Assembly (NCBI GenBank): GCA_036504155.1
Contig: DASXVQ010000020.1
Span: forward strand, 62,001-126,000
From: JACRCT01 sp036504155
Lineage (GTDB): Bacteria; Myxococcota; Myxococcia; Myxococcales; UBA5297
Length of the DNA stretch: 64,000 nt
Direction of reading: 5' to 3'
Position numbers and translations under genes: made by a program. Shown here piece after piece: positions 16,893-25,521 of this stretch (positions are counted from its first letter, which is position 1; each line of letters begins with the position of its first letter). The notes under the pieces are model-generated. The model was given only the letters and a program-made list of their open reading frames with translations. It did no database searches and was not told where the DNA came from.

Positions 16893-17687
16893 ATGAGCGC
16901 TTGGGAGCGCGCCCGGAATGCAGCCCGAAACCTGGACTCCGGGGTCCTGTGGCGCCAGCGCCTGGCAGAGGCGATCTACCTGACCGGCGAAGCGGCGGTG
17001 GTGGGGGTCTTCACCTGCCCGCCCGGCCAGTACCTGAGCGCGTGCGCCGCGACCGTCCCCGAGCACTTCGCCCCCACCACGCGCAGCGCCTTCCTCGACG
17101 AGCTGCTGCCGCGGATCGAGAAGGGAGGGGTCGGGGCCCAGCTGAGCAAGGACGTCGGCCGCCAGGCCTACGCCCCGCTCACCCCGGCCGAGGAGGAGCT
17201 GCGCCCGCAGCTGGCCTCCAAGGTGCGCACGGACGTGCTGCAGCCGGCGGGGGCGGGCGGCCTGCTCAACGTCTTCCTCTTCGACGCCAAGGAGCAGGTG
17301 GTGGGGTGGATCTCGGTGGGCACCCGGCTCGCCTCCGCCGAGGCCCTGCGGGTCGTCGGGCCCGAGCTGAGCGAGGTGGCGCGCCTGGCCTCGCAGACCA
17401 TCAGCGCCGCCCTGGACCTGGCCAGCGCCTGCGGCGCCTCGCTCCTGGAGCCGCCCAAGGTCTCGCTGGCTGACCTCTCGCAGCGCGAGCGCGAGATAGC
17501 CCAGCTCGTCGCCCGCGGCTTCAGCGACCTCAACATCGCCGAGCAGCTGGGCATCTCCGAGCACACCGTGGGGGTCCACCTCCGGCGCGTCTACACCAAG
17601 CTCAAGGTGCACTCGCGGGTCGAGCTTCTCCTGTACTGCGGCGCCTGGGCGCTGTGCCCCACCCGCGCGCCCGAGGACGCCGGGTAG
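16893..17687 (+). CDS. LuxR-family transcriptional regulator
   Basis: 264-residue protein. The C-terminal helix-turn-helix (about residues 190-250) is a canonical GerE/LuxR domain: LSQREREIAQLVARGFSDLN, then IAEQLGISEHTVGVHLRRVY and TKLKVHSRVEL. The N-terminal 180 residues look like a GAF/PAS-type sensing fold and contain no receiver acidic cluster, so it is a one-component regulator. It is not obviously an acyl-homoserine-lactone binding domain. An in-frame ATG at 16848 is an alternative start; 16893 is preferred because a GTAGGGG stretch lies upstream. Divergence from cheA suggests it may control the operon. Confidence 0.88.
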   Translation: MSAWERARNAARNLDSGVLWRQRLAEAIYLTGEAAVVGVFTCPPGQYLSACAATVPEHFAPTTRSAFLDELLPRIEKGGVGAQLSKDVGRQAYAPLTPAEEELRPQLASKVRTDVLQPAGAGGLLNVFLFDAKEQVVGWISVGTRLASAEALRVVGPELSEVARLASQTISAALDLASACGASLLEPPKVSLADLSQREREIAQLVARGFSDLNIAEQLGISEHTVGVHLRRVYTKLKVHSRVELLLYCGAWALCPTRAPEDAG

Positions 17688-17945
17688 GCGCCCGCCCCAC
17701 AACACGTTCGTAGTATCGAAAAGGCGACACTGGGCTGCGTATCGTGCCGCCTGCATGGCGGTCGCCTTCCCGTGGCGTCGCTCACGAGCTCCGGCCGAGC
17801 CCCAGGCCCTCCCCGGCTTGGCGGCCGCCATGCCTTTCTTAATCTGCGCACAGGAGGATCCCGTCGTTCGCTTCGCCGAAGGGTCGGCGGGGCGGTGAAC
17901 CACAGCAACCGCGCCCACGCCGGGCGCCTGGAAAGGAACAACGTC

Positions 17946-18494
17946 ATGCGTCGTGCACTGCGCCTCGCCTCGTTCGTCCTGCTGCTGTCCGTCCCCGCCC
18001 TCGCCTTCGCCGACCCGCCCCAGCAGCCCGGCGAGAAGAACGGCTACCGCTGCCCGTCCGGCCTGGAGAAGCGCACCCCGGCGCAGGTCTGGGCCGACCG
18101 CATCGAGGCCATGAAGGTGGGCGACCTCGACCGCGTGATGTGCGACTACGCCAAGGACGCGGTGGTCCTCACCCCCGGCGGCATCGCGCGCGGCAAGGAC
18201 CAGATCCGCTTCGGGCTGCAGATGATGTTCCAGCTCTTGGGCGGCGTGCTGCCCACCGTCACCACGCTGCAGACCGCCGACGACGTGGTCTTCGTCACCT
18301 TCACCGTGGACACGCCGATCGTCTCCATCGTCGACGGCGCGGACACCTACGTCATCAAGCACGGGCTCATCGTCTCCCACACCGCGCACGACCCGCTGAT
18401 CTTCAAGGGTCCCCCGCCCGCCCCGGCCGCCGCGTCCGCGGAAGCGGCGCCGGCCGAGGATGCCGCGCCCGCCGAGGCCGTGGCGGCCCGGTAG
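17946..18494 (+). CDS. Exported SnoaL/NTF2-like small protein
   Basis: 182-residue protein with a clear signal peptide (cleavage after ALAFA, about residue 22) and a GGAAAGGA ribosome site before ATG 17946. The mature part has the alpha+beta pattern of the NTF2/SnoaL fold (WADRIEAMKVGDLDRVMCDY, AVVLTPGGIARGKDQIRFGL, VVFVTFTVDTP), ending in an Ala/Glu/Pro-rich tail of about 30 residues. Members can be small-molecule-binding or isomerase-like; no catalytic residues can be assigned. It stands alone, 258 bases after the LuxR gene. Confidence 0.75.
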   Translation: MRRALRLASFVLLLSVPALAFADPPQQPGEKNGYRCPSGLEKRTPAQVWADRIEAMKVGDLDRVMCDYAKDAVVLTPGGIARGKDQIRFGLQMMFQLLGGVLPTVTTLQTADDVVFVTFTVDTPIVSIVDGADTYVIKHGLIVSHTAHDPLIFKGPPPAPAAASAEAAPAEDAAPAEAVAAR

Positions 18495-18513
18495 CAGCCA
18501 GCGACGGATCCTG

Positions 18514-18535
18514 CCCCCGGGCCACGGCCCGGGGG
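18514..18535. terminator. GC-rich hairpin between convergent genes
   Basis: A 10-bp self-complementary stem (cccccgggcc / ggcccggggg) around two bases lies between the convergent genes ending at 18494 and 18592. There is no T-tract, so if it terminates transcription it is atypical or factor-assisted. Confidence 0.4.
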
Positions 18536-18591
18536 CCGGCCGGTCCAGCGCGCTTGGCCCAGTGGCCGGGGACCGTCCGCCCCCGGCGCCC

Positions 18592-21561
18592 TCAGCGGCC
18601 CCTCTCCACCGCCGCGGCCAGCTCGGCCTTCCACGCCACCGGATAGCCGAGCTTCTCCAGATCCTCCAGCGCCTGCCGGGCGACGTCGCGGGCCCGCGCC
18701 CGATCCGCCAGGGCCCGGGACAGCGCCCAGCGCCCCTCGGCCCGGCGGGCGGCGAAGGTGCCGATCTTCTCGTGGGCGGCCACCGCCTTCTCCAGCTGGA
18801 GCGCCGCCTCGCCCGCCCGACCGGAGGCCAGGAGCGCCCCGCCCAGGGACAGCCGGGCCAGGCCCATCCGCTCGGAGTCCTCGGGGACCTTCCCCGCCAA
18901 CGTGCCCACCGACGCCTCGGCGTGCGCGAGGGCTTCCTTCGCCCGGCCGGCGGCCAGCAGTCCGCGGGCCAGGTGGGCGCGCCCCACCGCTTCGTCCACC
19001 GGGTTGACCCCGGGCGTTCCGACCTGCAGCCGGTGCGCCTCTTCCAGGTGGGCGACGCCGGCCGCGGCCTCTCCCAGCGTCACCTCGGCCGTCCCCAGCT
19101 GGCGGAGGATCGCGTAGCGCCGCGGATAGGACTCCGGGGCGTTGCCGAGCGCGCGCCTCAGGGTGGCCGCGGCGCGGTCCGGGCGGTCCATCCCCAGCTC
19201 GGCCATGCCCTGCAGCACCCGGGCCCAGAGCGCGTCGGGGTGACCCTTGCCCAGCGTGGCCTCGAGGTCCCCTCCCAGGCCGTCCAGGATCTTCGCGGCC
19301 TCGGCCGGGTCGCCCTTCTTGAGCCGCACGCCGGCCAGCGCGCTGAGCACCTCCGAGCGGGCCGGGTGGCCCTGGGGGAACGCGTCGCCGCCGACCTCCA
19401 GCGCCCGGCGCGCCACGGCCTCGCCCTGGTCCAGCCTGCCCCGCGAGACCTCGACCGCCGACAGCCCGGCCAGCGCCCGCGCGAGGCCGACCGTGCCGCG
19501 GGCGCCCAGCCGCTCCCAGGTGGCGGCCGCGTTCTGCATCGCCGCGGCCGCCGCGTCGTAGTCGCCGCGGACGAAGACCACCTGCGAGCGGGCGAAGTCC
19601 AGCTCCGCCGCCATCTCCGCCGGCGAGCCGATGCGCGAGAGCGCGCCCCCGGCGGCGGCCAGCGACGCCTCGCCCTCCGCCGGCCTGCGCAGCGCCTCGC
19701 CGACCACCCGGCCGAGCAGGACGAGCGCCTGCACGCGCACGCGGTCGACCCCGGCGGCGTCGGCCTCCGCGGCCGCGCGGCGCAGCGTGGCCTCGGCCGG
19801 CTCGAGCGCGCCGGAGAGGTGCTCGGCGCTGCCGCGCAAGAGCAGCGCCTCGGCGAGCAGCGGGCGGATTCCCGTGGCCGCGGCGGCGTCCCCCAGCTCG
19901 GCGGCGAGCGCGCGGCCCTTCCCCCAGGCGCCGGTCTCGAGCAGCGCGCGGGCTTGCGAGAGCCCCTCGAGGATCCGCTCGGCTTCCTTGCCGGCCGTCT
20001 CGTCGGTCAAGCGGGGCGGCGCGGCGCCGGCGAGCAGCGGGTCGGCGCAGGACTCCGGCGTCAGCAGCGACCGCACGGCCTGCGCCGCGTTGTCGACGAA
20101 GGCGGCGTCGGCGCGGCGGGCCAGGGCGGCGAGCGCGCCGGCATCGAGCAGCGAGCGCTTCAGGCACGCCTCGCGGGCGGGGGCCGGCCCCTCGGGTCGC
20201 CCGGCGTGGGCGTCGAGGCAGGCGTCGCGGAAGGCCTGGACGCTCCGGGCGCTCCACGCCGAGAGCGCCCGGTCGAAGTCGGCGAAGGCCGGCTCGGCGT
20301 AGCTGCGGCCGCTGCCCAGGAACGCGGCGCGGGCCTCGGCGCGGGCCCCGTCGTCCCAGGCCAGCCGCGAGGGCGGGTCGGCGCAGGGATCGACGCGGCC
20401 CTGGAAGGAGGCCAGCCCGGTCGCCGCCGCCGCCACCACCGCCGCGGTCGCCAGCGGCCAGGCCCACTTCGTCGCCCGCGGCGGCGCCAGCTCCTGGAGC
20501 AGCTCGTCCATCGTCGCGAAGCGCTGCTCGGGCCTGGGCGACAGGCCCTTCACCAGGGCGCGGCGGATTCGCGCCGGGACGCCGCGGGGCAGCGAGCCGG
20601 CCATCCGGCCCTGGCGGATGGCCTCGACCCCTTCGGGCGCGCTGGGGAACGGGCGCTCGCCGGCGAGCGCCTCCCAGGCCGAGACGCAGTAGGCGAAGAC
20701 GTCGGCGCGGGCGTCGGCCTGGCCGTCGTACTGCTCGGGCGGCATGTAGCCGGGCGTGCCGCAGGCGCGGGTCGACGTCTGGGCGTCGGGCGAGGCCGGC
20801 GCGGCGCCGGCGGTCGCGCTGGGGGCGGAGACGGGGTTGCCGAAGCGCGCCAGGCCGAAGTCGGCGACGCGCGGGCGGCCGTCGAGGCCGAGCAGCACGT
20901 TGTGCGGCTTGAAGTCGCGGTGCACGAGCCCGGCGCGGTGCGCGGCGGCCAGCCCTTCGCCGGCGGCGCGCAGCACCGAGAGGATCTGCCGCGGCGTGCG
21001 CTTCTCGGCCTTGAGCCAGCGGCCCAGCGAGCCGCCTTCGACGTGCTCCATGGCGACGAAGGCGCAGCTGCCTTCGCGGCCGACGTCGTAGACCACGACG
21101 ACGTTGGGGTGTTCCAGGCGCGCCGCCGCGCGGGCTTCGGAGAGGAGCGCCGCCAGCTCCTCCTCGGAGGCGTCCTGCTGGTCGAGGACCTTGATGGCGA
21201 CGCGGCGGTCGAGCTCGGGGTCGTAGGCGCGCAGCACCAGGCCCATGCCGCCGCGGCCCAGCTTGTCGAGCAGGATGTAGCGGCCCAGCCGTGCGCCGCG
21301 CTGCAGGCCGGTGGGCTCGGCTTGGTCTTGGCTCTTCTCTTCGGCCGCCACCGCCGCCATCGCCAGGCGGTGCCGGCACTCGGGGCAGCCGTCGAGGTGC
21401 TGCTCGACCTCGAGCAGGGCCGGCTCCTCGAGGATGCCCTGCGCGAAGTCGGAGAGCAGGTTGGGATCGGGGCAGGGCATGGGCGGCGGGATGGGCTCTC
21501 GGAGGACGAGGACGGGATTGTAGACCGCGCCGGCCTGCAATCTGGCTGGAACGATTCGCAT
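18592..21561 (-). CDS. Zinc-finger/Ser-Thr protein kinase with TPR-like repeats
   Basis: Predicted 989-residue membrane kinase. The N-terminus has an anti-sigma-like zinc-finger motif (HLDGCPECRH, about residues 57-66). The eukaryotic-type kinase domain spans about 95-335: GRGGMG loop, VAIKVL lysine, HRDFKPHN with Asp216, DFGLA and GTPGYMPPEQ. A membrane helix (about 365-385) is followed by some 600 residues of TPR-like helices. The ATG at 21561 is chosen for its GGGAGG site; ATG 21480, closer to the zinc finger, is possible. This architecture normally accompanies the Myxococcales sigma factor type found here at 4590-5396, about 13 kb away. Confidence 0.9.
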   Translation of the reverse strand: MRIVPARLQAGAVYNPVLVLREPIPPPMPCPDPNLLSDFAQGILEEPALLEVEQHLDGCPECRHRLAMAAVAAEEKSQDQAEPTGLQRGARLGRYILLDKLGRGGMGLVLRAYDPELDRRVAIKVLDQQDASEEELAALLSEARAAARLEHPNVVVVYDVGREGSCAFVAMEHVEGGSLGRWLKAEKRTPRQILSVLRAAGEGLAAAHRAGLVHRDFKPHNVLLGLDGRPRVADFGLARFGNPVSAPSATAGAAPASPDAQTSTRACGTPGYMPPEQYDGQADARADVFAYCVSAWEALAGERPFPSAPEGVEAIRQGRMAGSLPRGVPARIRRALVKGLSPRPEQRFATMDELLQELAPPRATKWAWPLATAAVVAAAATGLASFQGRVDPCADPPSRLAWDDGARAEARAAFLGSGRSYAEPAFADFDRALSAWSARSVQAFRDACLDAHAGRPEGPAPAREACLKRSLLDAGALAALARRADAAFVDNAAQAVRSLLTPESCADPLLAGAAPPRLTDETAGKEAERILEGLSQARALLETGAWGKGRALAAELGDAAAATGIRPLLAEALLLRGSAEHLSGALEPAEATLRRAAAEADAAGVDRVRVQALVLLGRVVGEALRRPAEGEASLAAAGGALSRIGSPAEMAAELDFARSQVVFVRGDYDAAAAAMQNAAATWERLGARGTVGLARALAGLSAVEVSRGRLDQGEAVARRALEVGGDAFPQGHPARSEVLSALAGVRLKKGDPAEAAKILDGLGGDLEATLGKGHPDALWARVLQGMAELGMDRPDRAAATLRRALGNAPESYPRRYAILRQLGTAEVTLGEAAAGVAHLEEAHRLQVGTPGVNPVDEAVGRAHLARGLLAAGRAKEALAHAEASVGTLAGKVPEDSERMGLARLSLGGALLASGRAGEAALQLEKAVAAHEKIGTFAARRAEGRWALSRALADRARARDVARQALEDLEKLGYPVAWKAELAAAVERGR

Positions 21562-21895
21562 CCCTGCCTCCCTCACGCGCTGCTGGGCTTCTATTGAGGC
21601 AGGACGGGCCGAGACCGAGCTCGGAACGCTCGGGGACGCTTCGCGGACGGGTGCACGGCGCGCACGCGAGCTGACACGAAGGCCATGCCGATCCCCCGCC
21701 TGCCCTTGACCTGTGCTCTCCCTTTTTCTCGCTCGCCAGCCGTCTGACAGGTCTTTCTGGCGTTAAGTAACTTAACGCCAGAAAGACCTGGCACGCGATG
21801 GCTGGCCGGCTGGGCGCACTACCACCATGCCCGCCGGGTCACGCGCCCTGCTGGCCGCCGTCCTCGCTGGACGCACCTGCCTGACGTCTCTTTCC
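21562..21895. other. Gene-free stretch upstream of the kinase
   Basis: 334 bases between two minus-strand genes. It contains the kinase promoter region and a long, AT-richer inverted repeat described separately. No gene was recognised. Confidence 0.5.
21735..21806. repeat. Long nested palindrome with perfect 21-bp arms
   Basis: The core (21748-21768 and 21770-21790) is a perfect inverted repeat with 21-base arms around a single A. Outer arms GCCAGCC (21735-21741) and GGCTGGC (21800-21806) also pair, leaving bulges between. It is much less GC-rich than its surroundings. It could form a cruciform or very stable RNA hairpin and resembles a mobile palindromic element. No transposase gene is nearby and no second copy was seen in the window. 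Confidence 0.75.
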
Positions 21896-24800
21896 TTATG
21901 AGCCAGCCGTCCGGCGCCGCGAGAAGGCCACGAGGGCGAGCAGTGCCGCTGCAAACGGAACCATGATCCCGGTCCCGCTGGTGCAGCCGCCGCAACCGCC
22001 CTGCACCTCGGCGCCCGGGGACTTCCCGGCATCTCCACCCGGGACTGGCACGCCGGCATCCGGGCCCGTCACCGGCGAGTCCTCGCGGACGACCACGATC
22101 GACGCCGAGGCGCTGGTGCCGCACTGCCCGGCCACCTGGAGGTCGAACGCGTTCTCCCCCACCTGCAGCGGCAGCCCGGCGACGACCTGCACCGTGTCCC
22201 CTTCCTTGTCGCCCTCGGTGGGCACCACCACCTCGCCGTTGATCTTCGTCTCCACCGGAGCGATGCCGCTGGTGCGCCAAGTGAGGGTGACCGTGGGCTC
22301 GGAGACGTGCGCCTTGCCGTCCTCGCCCACCGCCGGGCTCACCAGCTCGATCGACGGAGCGGCGTCGATGCCTTCCAGCAGCGTCGTCTCCACGGTCTCT
22401 CGCGCGGTGGCGTTGACGACCACGCTGTCGAGGGCGGTGAGGTGCCCGCTGGCCATGAGCTTGAGGAAGTAGCTGCCCTCCGCGGCGTCCAGACAGTAGC
22501 GGCCGTCGGCGCCGGTGGTGGCGGTGGCGAGCGGCAGGCCGCAGGCGTCGTCGACCGGCAGGAGCGCGGCCGAGGCGCCGGCGAGCGGTCCCGCAGAGTT
22601 GGAGGCGATGCCGCACAGTCCGGTCTTGAAGTTGACGCTGACCGACTGCGTGTCGCTGCCGGCCGTGTTGGTGGCCTTGACCTCGAGCACGGTCTTGCCC
22701 ACCGGCACGGTCACCTCGACCGAGAAGCTGGCGTTGGCGACCGGGCCCTTGAAGACCTTCCCCGCCGCCGTGACCTGCACCTCGGCGACGCCGCCGGCGT
22801 TCTCGAGGGTGCCGGTCACGTCGAACGTCGAGTCGTCGAGCCAGGCGTCGTTCTCGGGGGAGACCAGGTGCAGCTTCGGCGCGGTCTGCGTCGCGGTCTT
22901 GGAGAGCCCCACCGACGCCCAGATCTCCGTGTTGGCGGTGACGGTCGCCGAGGAGGTGTTGTCGTTGTAGCCGGCGAGCCGCGCCTTGACCGTGTGCGGC
23001 CCAGGGGTGGTGTTGAACACGAAGTAGGCGTCGGTGGCGCGGACGGCCTTGAACGCGCCGCCGTCGAGCGAGACCTCGGCGGAGGTCAGCCGCTTGGTCT
23101 TGTCCGCCGGGTTGGCGGGGTTGGCCTCGTAGACCGCGCCCTTGAGATCGCCGGTCACCACCGCCGGGTACAGGCCGACGGCCACCGTCGCGGTCCCGCC
23201 GGCGGTCACGGCCTTGCTCGCCTTGCCGTCCTGATAGCCCGCCGCCTTGACCACGATGCCGTAGGTGCCAACCGGCAGCGTGAGGCTGAAGGCGCCGGAG
23301 GCGTTGGTGGTCGCGCTCTTGCCGCCGGCGGTGACGGTGGCGCCGGAGACGTACGCGGTCGTCGTCGGCGCCTTGTAGACGGTGCCCTTGAGCGTGCCGG
23401 TGGTGGGCGGCGGGGCGGCCTTGGCGCGGCTGTAGACGAAGCAGGCCACGGCCTTCACGTTGGCGAACCCGTTGGAGTAGCCCGGCCAGTCGTAGAAGAC
23501 GCGCTTGCCGTAGTAGTTCATGTACCCGCGGTTCTTGTCGCCGTACGGGTCGTTGAGCACCATCGTGTGCTGCGCGGTCGCGTAGCCGATGATGACCTTG
23601 TAGTGCCCCGACGTGGTGATGCTGGTGAGGATGACGAAGGGCTGCTTCTTGTCGACCTCGGCCTTCAGCTCGGTCCAGGTCGGCGACCAGTCCACCGTCG
23701 AGTCCAGCCCGTGGTAGCGCAGGAACTCGGCCATGTGGCCCTTGGTGTCGTAGCCGCTGGGCTGGCGGACGTAGCCGTAGGCGCCGTAGCCGACGCCGCT
23801 GGCGGTGTCGGCGGCGATGTCGAAGGTGCGGCCCTTGGTGTAGACCTTGGAGACGTAGTTGCCCCAGTGGCTGGTGTGCTTCGAGGGCGACGAGCAGGTC
23901 GTGTCCCAGTTCGCCAGGATGCCGCGGAAGGCGACGGTGATCATCGCGGAGGTCGGGCCGCAGGCCCACTGGCCGTTGAAGTTGTCGGGCGTGTCGTAGA
24001 CCTGGTGGATGTAGGGGACCCCGGCGATCTCCACCGTCGCGAGAGCGCGGGCGATTCCGGGAAGGCTGGCCCCGGCCTTGGCCCCCGAGTCGTCCAGCGT
24101 GCGCCAGCGCACCACGTCGAGGGCCCTGGCCGCGCCCAGCGTCCTCGCCGCGGACAGCGGGGCGACGACCAGCGTGCCCGCCTCGCCCTGCCCCGTGCGC
24201 CACGCCAGCTCCGTCCCGTCCGGCGAGAGGACCGGCGAGGTCTCGCGCACGCCGGGAGCCGCGGCCAGCGCCTTCGAGCCGCTGCCGTCGTAGCGAACGG
24301 TGAGGAGGTCGGCCTCCGCCGGCACGCCGTCGGCGTCGGGGATGGGGCTGGACTCGAAGAGCACGGTCTCGCCGTCGGGCATCCAGCGCGCGCTCGCCGC
24401 GCGGGGCAGCACATGGGCCCGGCGGGCGGCGAGGTCGAACACGTGGAGATCCCCCGAGGCCTCGCTCAGGAGCAGGCGGGTCCCGTCCCGGTTCCACTGG
24501 GGATCGTAGAGCGAGCCGCGGGCGCTCACCTGCACGCGCAGCCCGGAGGCCAGCTCGAGGATCCACAGGCCGCGGTCGCCGGCCCAGGCCAGGTACCGGC
24601 CGTCCGGGGAGAGCGAGACCAGGTTGACGTACTCGCCCAGCGACCAGCGGCCGATCGGCGTCCCGTCCGCGGCGAGGACCACCGCGGCGTCCTCGACGGT
24701 GAACGCGACGCGCCCGTCGGAGGCGAAGGCCGGGACGCCGGCGCGCTGGACCGGGGCGGCCAGGCGCTGGTAGCTGCCGGTCGCGAAGTCGTAGAGGACC

Positions 24801-25126
24801 GGGACCTGCAGCGGGTACTCGACGCCGTCGACGGGCACGAAGAGCTTGAACGCGAGCTTCTTCCCGTCCGGCGACCAGCGCACGCGGTAGCCGGAGCCCA
24901 GGTCCTCGGTGAGCGAGACCACCTCGCCGGTGGCGCGCTCCCAGACGTGGAGGCCGGCGCCGCCGTCCTCGCTCAGCGCGATGCGCGCGCCGTCGGGCGA
25001 CCACGCCAGCGCTTCGAGACCGGGGCGCAGCGCCGGCGGGATCTCGTCCGCACCCCCTGCGCGCGCGGCGAGCGGGGCGAGCACCAGCAGGCCAACGACG
25101 GCGGCGACGGCAGAGCGGAGCGTCAT
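21896..25126 (-). CDS. Surface protein: beta-propeller, C39-like peptidase, Ig-like repeats, MYXO-CTERM
   Basis: Predicted 1076-residue exported protein starting at ATG 25126 (GAAGAGG upstream) with a signal peptide. Residues about 35-330 contain TolB/WD40-like blades (LAWSPDGARIALSEDG, VRWSPDGKKLAFKL, LVSLSPDGRYLAWAG). About 370-545 is a papain-like C39 peptidase domain: Cys near 389 in WACGPTSAMI, His near 509 in SGHYKVIIGY, and LNDPYGD. Then come carboxypeptidase-regulatory-like and Ig-like beta domains. The tail (GGCGGCTSG, hydrophobic helix, SRRR) is a MYXO-CTERM-like sorting signal. It is probably a cell-surface or secreted cysteine peptidase; the substrate is unknown. Confidence 0.85.
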   Translation of the reverse strand: MTLRSAVAAVVGLLVLAPLAARAGGADEIPPALRPGLEALAWSPDGARIALSEDGGAGLHVWERATGEVVSLTEDLGSGYRVRWSPDGKKLAFKLFVPVDGVEYPLQVPVLYDFATGSYQRLAAPVQRAGVPAFASDGRVAFTVEDAAVVLAADGTPIGRWSLGEYVNLVSLSPDGRYLAWAGDRGLWILELASGLRVQVSARGSLYDPQWNRDGTRLLLSEASGDLHVFDLAARRAHVLPRAASARWMPDGETVLFESSPIPDADGVPAEADLLTVRYDGSGSKALAAAPGVRETSPVLSPDGTELAWRTGQGEAGTLVVAPLSAARTLGAARALDVVRWRTLDDSGAKAGASLPGIARALATVEIAGVPYIHQVYDTPDNFNGQWACGPTSAMITVAFRGILANWDTTCSSPSKHTSHWGNYVSKVYTKGRTFDIAADTASGVGYGAYGYVRQPSGYDTKGHMAEFLRYHGLDSTVDWSPTWTELKAEVDKKQPFVILTSITTSGHYKVIIGYATAQHTMVLNDPYGDKNRGYMNYYGKRVFYDWPGYSNGFANVKAVACFVYSRAKAAPPPTTGTLKGTVYKAPTTTAYVSGATVTAGGKSATTNASGAFSLTLPVGTYGIVVKAAGYQDGKASKAVTAGGTATVAVGLYPAVVTGDLKGAVYEANPANPADKTKRLTSAEVSLDGGAFKAVRATDAYFVFNTTPGPHTVKARLAGYNDNTSSATVTANTEIWASVGLSKTATQTAPKLHLVSPENDAWLDDSTFDVTGTLENAGGVAEVQVTAAGKVFKGPVANASFSVEVTVPVGKTVLEVKATNTAGSDTQSVSVNFKTGLCGIASNSAGPLAGASAALLPVDDACGLPLATATTGADGRYCLDAAEGSYFLKLMASGHLTALDSVVVNATARETVETTLLEGIDAAPSIELVSPAVGEDGKAHVSEPTVTLTWRTSGIAPVETKINGEVVVPTEGDKEGDTVQVVAGLPLQVGENAFDLQVAGQCGTSASASIVVVREDSPVTGPDAGVPVPGGDAGKSPGAEVQGGCGGCTSGTGIMVPFAAALLALVAFSRRRTAGS

Positions 25127-25448
25127 GACGGCCTCTTCGGCTGGAGGAGATCCCGGGAAGGCCGCGGTGAGCGCCAAGTCGCGCCCCATGCCGGCGCTTC
25201 GCTGGCGACCCATATATGGATGCGGGCCGGTCTCCGAATTCTCAGTCCCTTCAGGCACTTGGTTTCGCACCGCCCGGATGCCTGGGAGATTTGGGCCTGA
25301 TCTCAGGCGGTTGCAGACGGCTCTCTGCAGCCCTTCGCGCCCGGGGTTCGCCTGCATCGCGGCGGCCTCCCGCTGCGGCAGGCGCGTGGCGTCCGCCGGT
25401 CCCGGAACTCCTCGAGGAGGAGGCGGTCCTCCCACGGAGCGCACGCCG
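25127..25448. other. Gene-free stretch upstream of the surface protein
   Basis: No gene is supported. Open frames here are extensions or shadows of neighbours. The region should hold the promoter of the minus-strand surface protein. Confidence 0.5.
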
Positions 25449-25496
25449 AAAAAGTAGATGCCGGAGCCGAGGGTCTCGCCCTCCGACTCCGGCATC
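25449..25496 (-). terminator. Intrinsic terminator after the carbamoyltransferase
   Basis: On the minus strand, a 10-bp stem (GATGCCGGAG / CTCCGGCATC) with inner GAGGG/CCCTC pairing is followed by TAC and five T residues. It lies about 26 bases past the carbamoyltransferase stop and is a textbook rho-independent terminator. Confidence 0.85.
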
Positions 25497-25521
25497 GCTG
25501 CCCGCGGTCAGCCTGGACCGA

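Noticed and set aside
15864..18389. Long minus-strand frame across the LuxR and SnoaL-like genes
   Set aside because: It overlaps two well-supported plus-strand genes and reads as low-information basic sequence.
21591..21794. Small minus-strand frame reading through the long palindrome
   Set aside because: It is explained by the inverted repeat; no ribosome site and no protein-like pattern.
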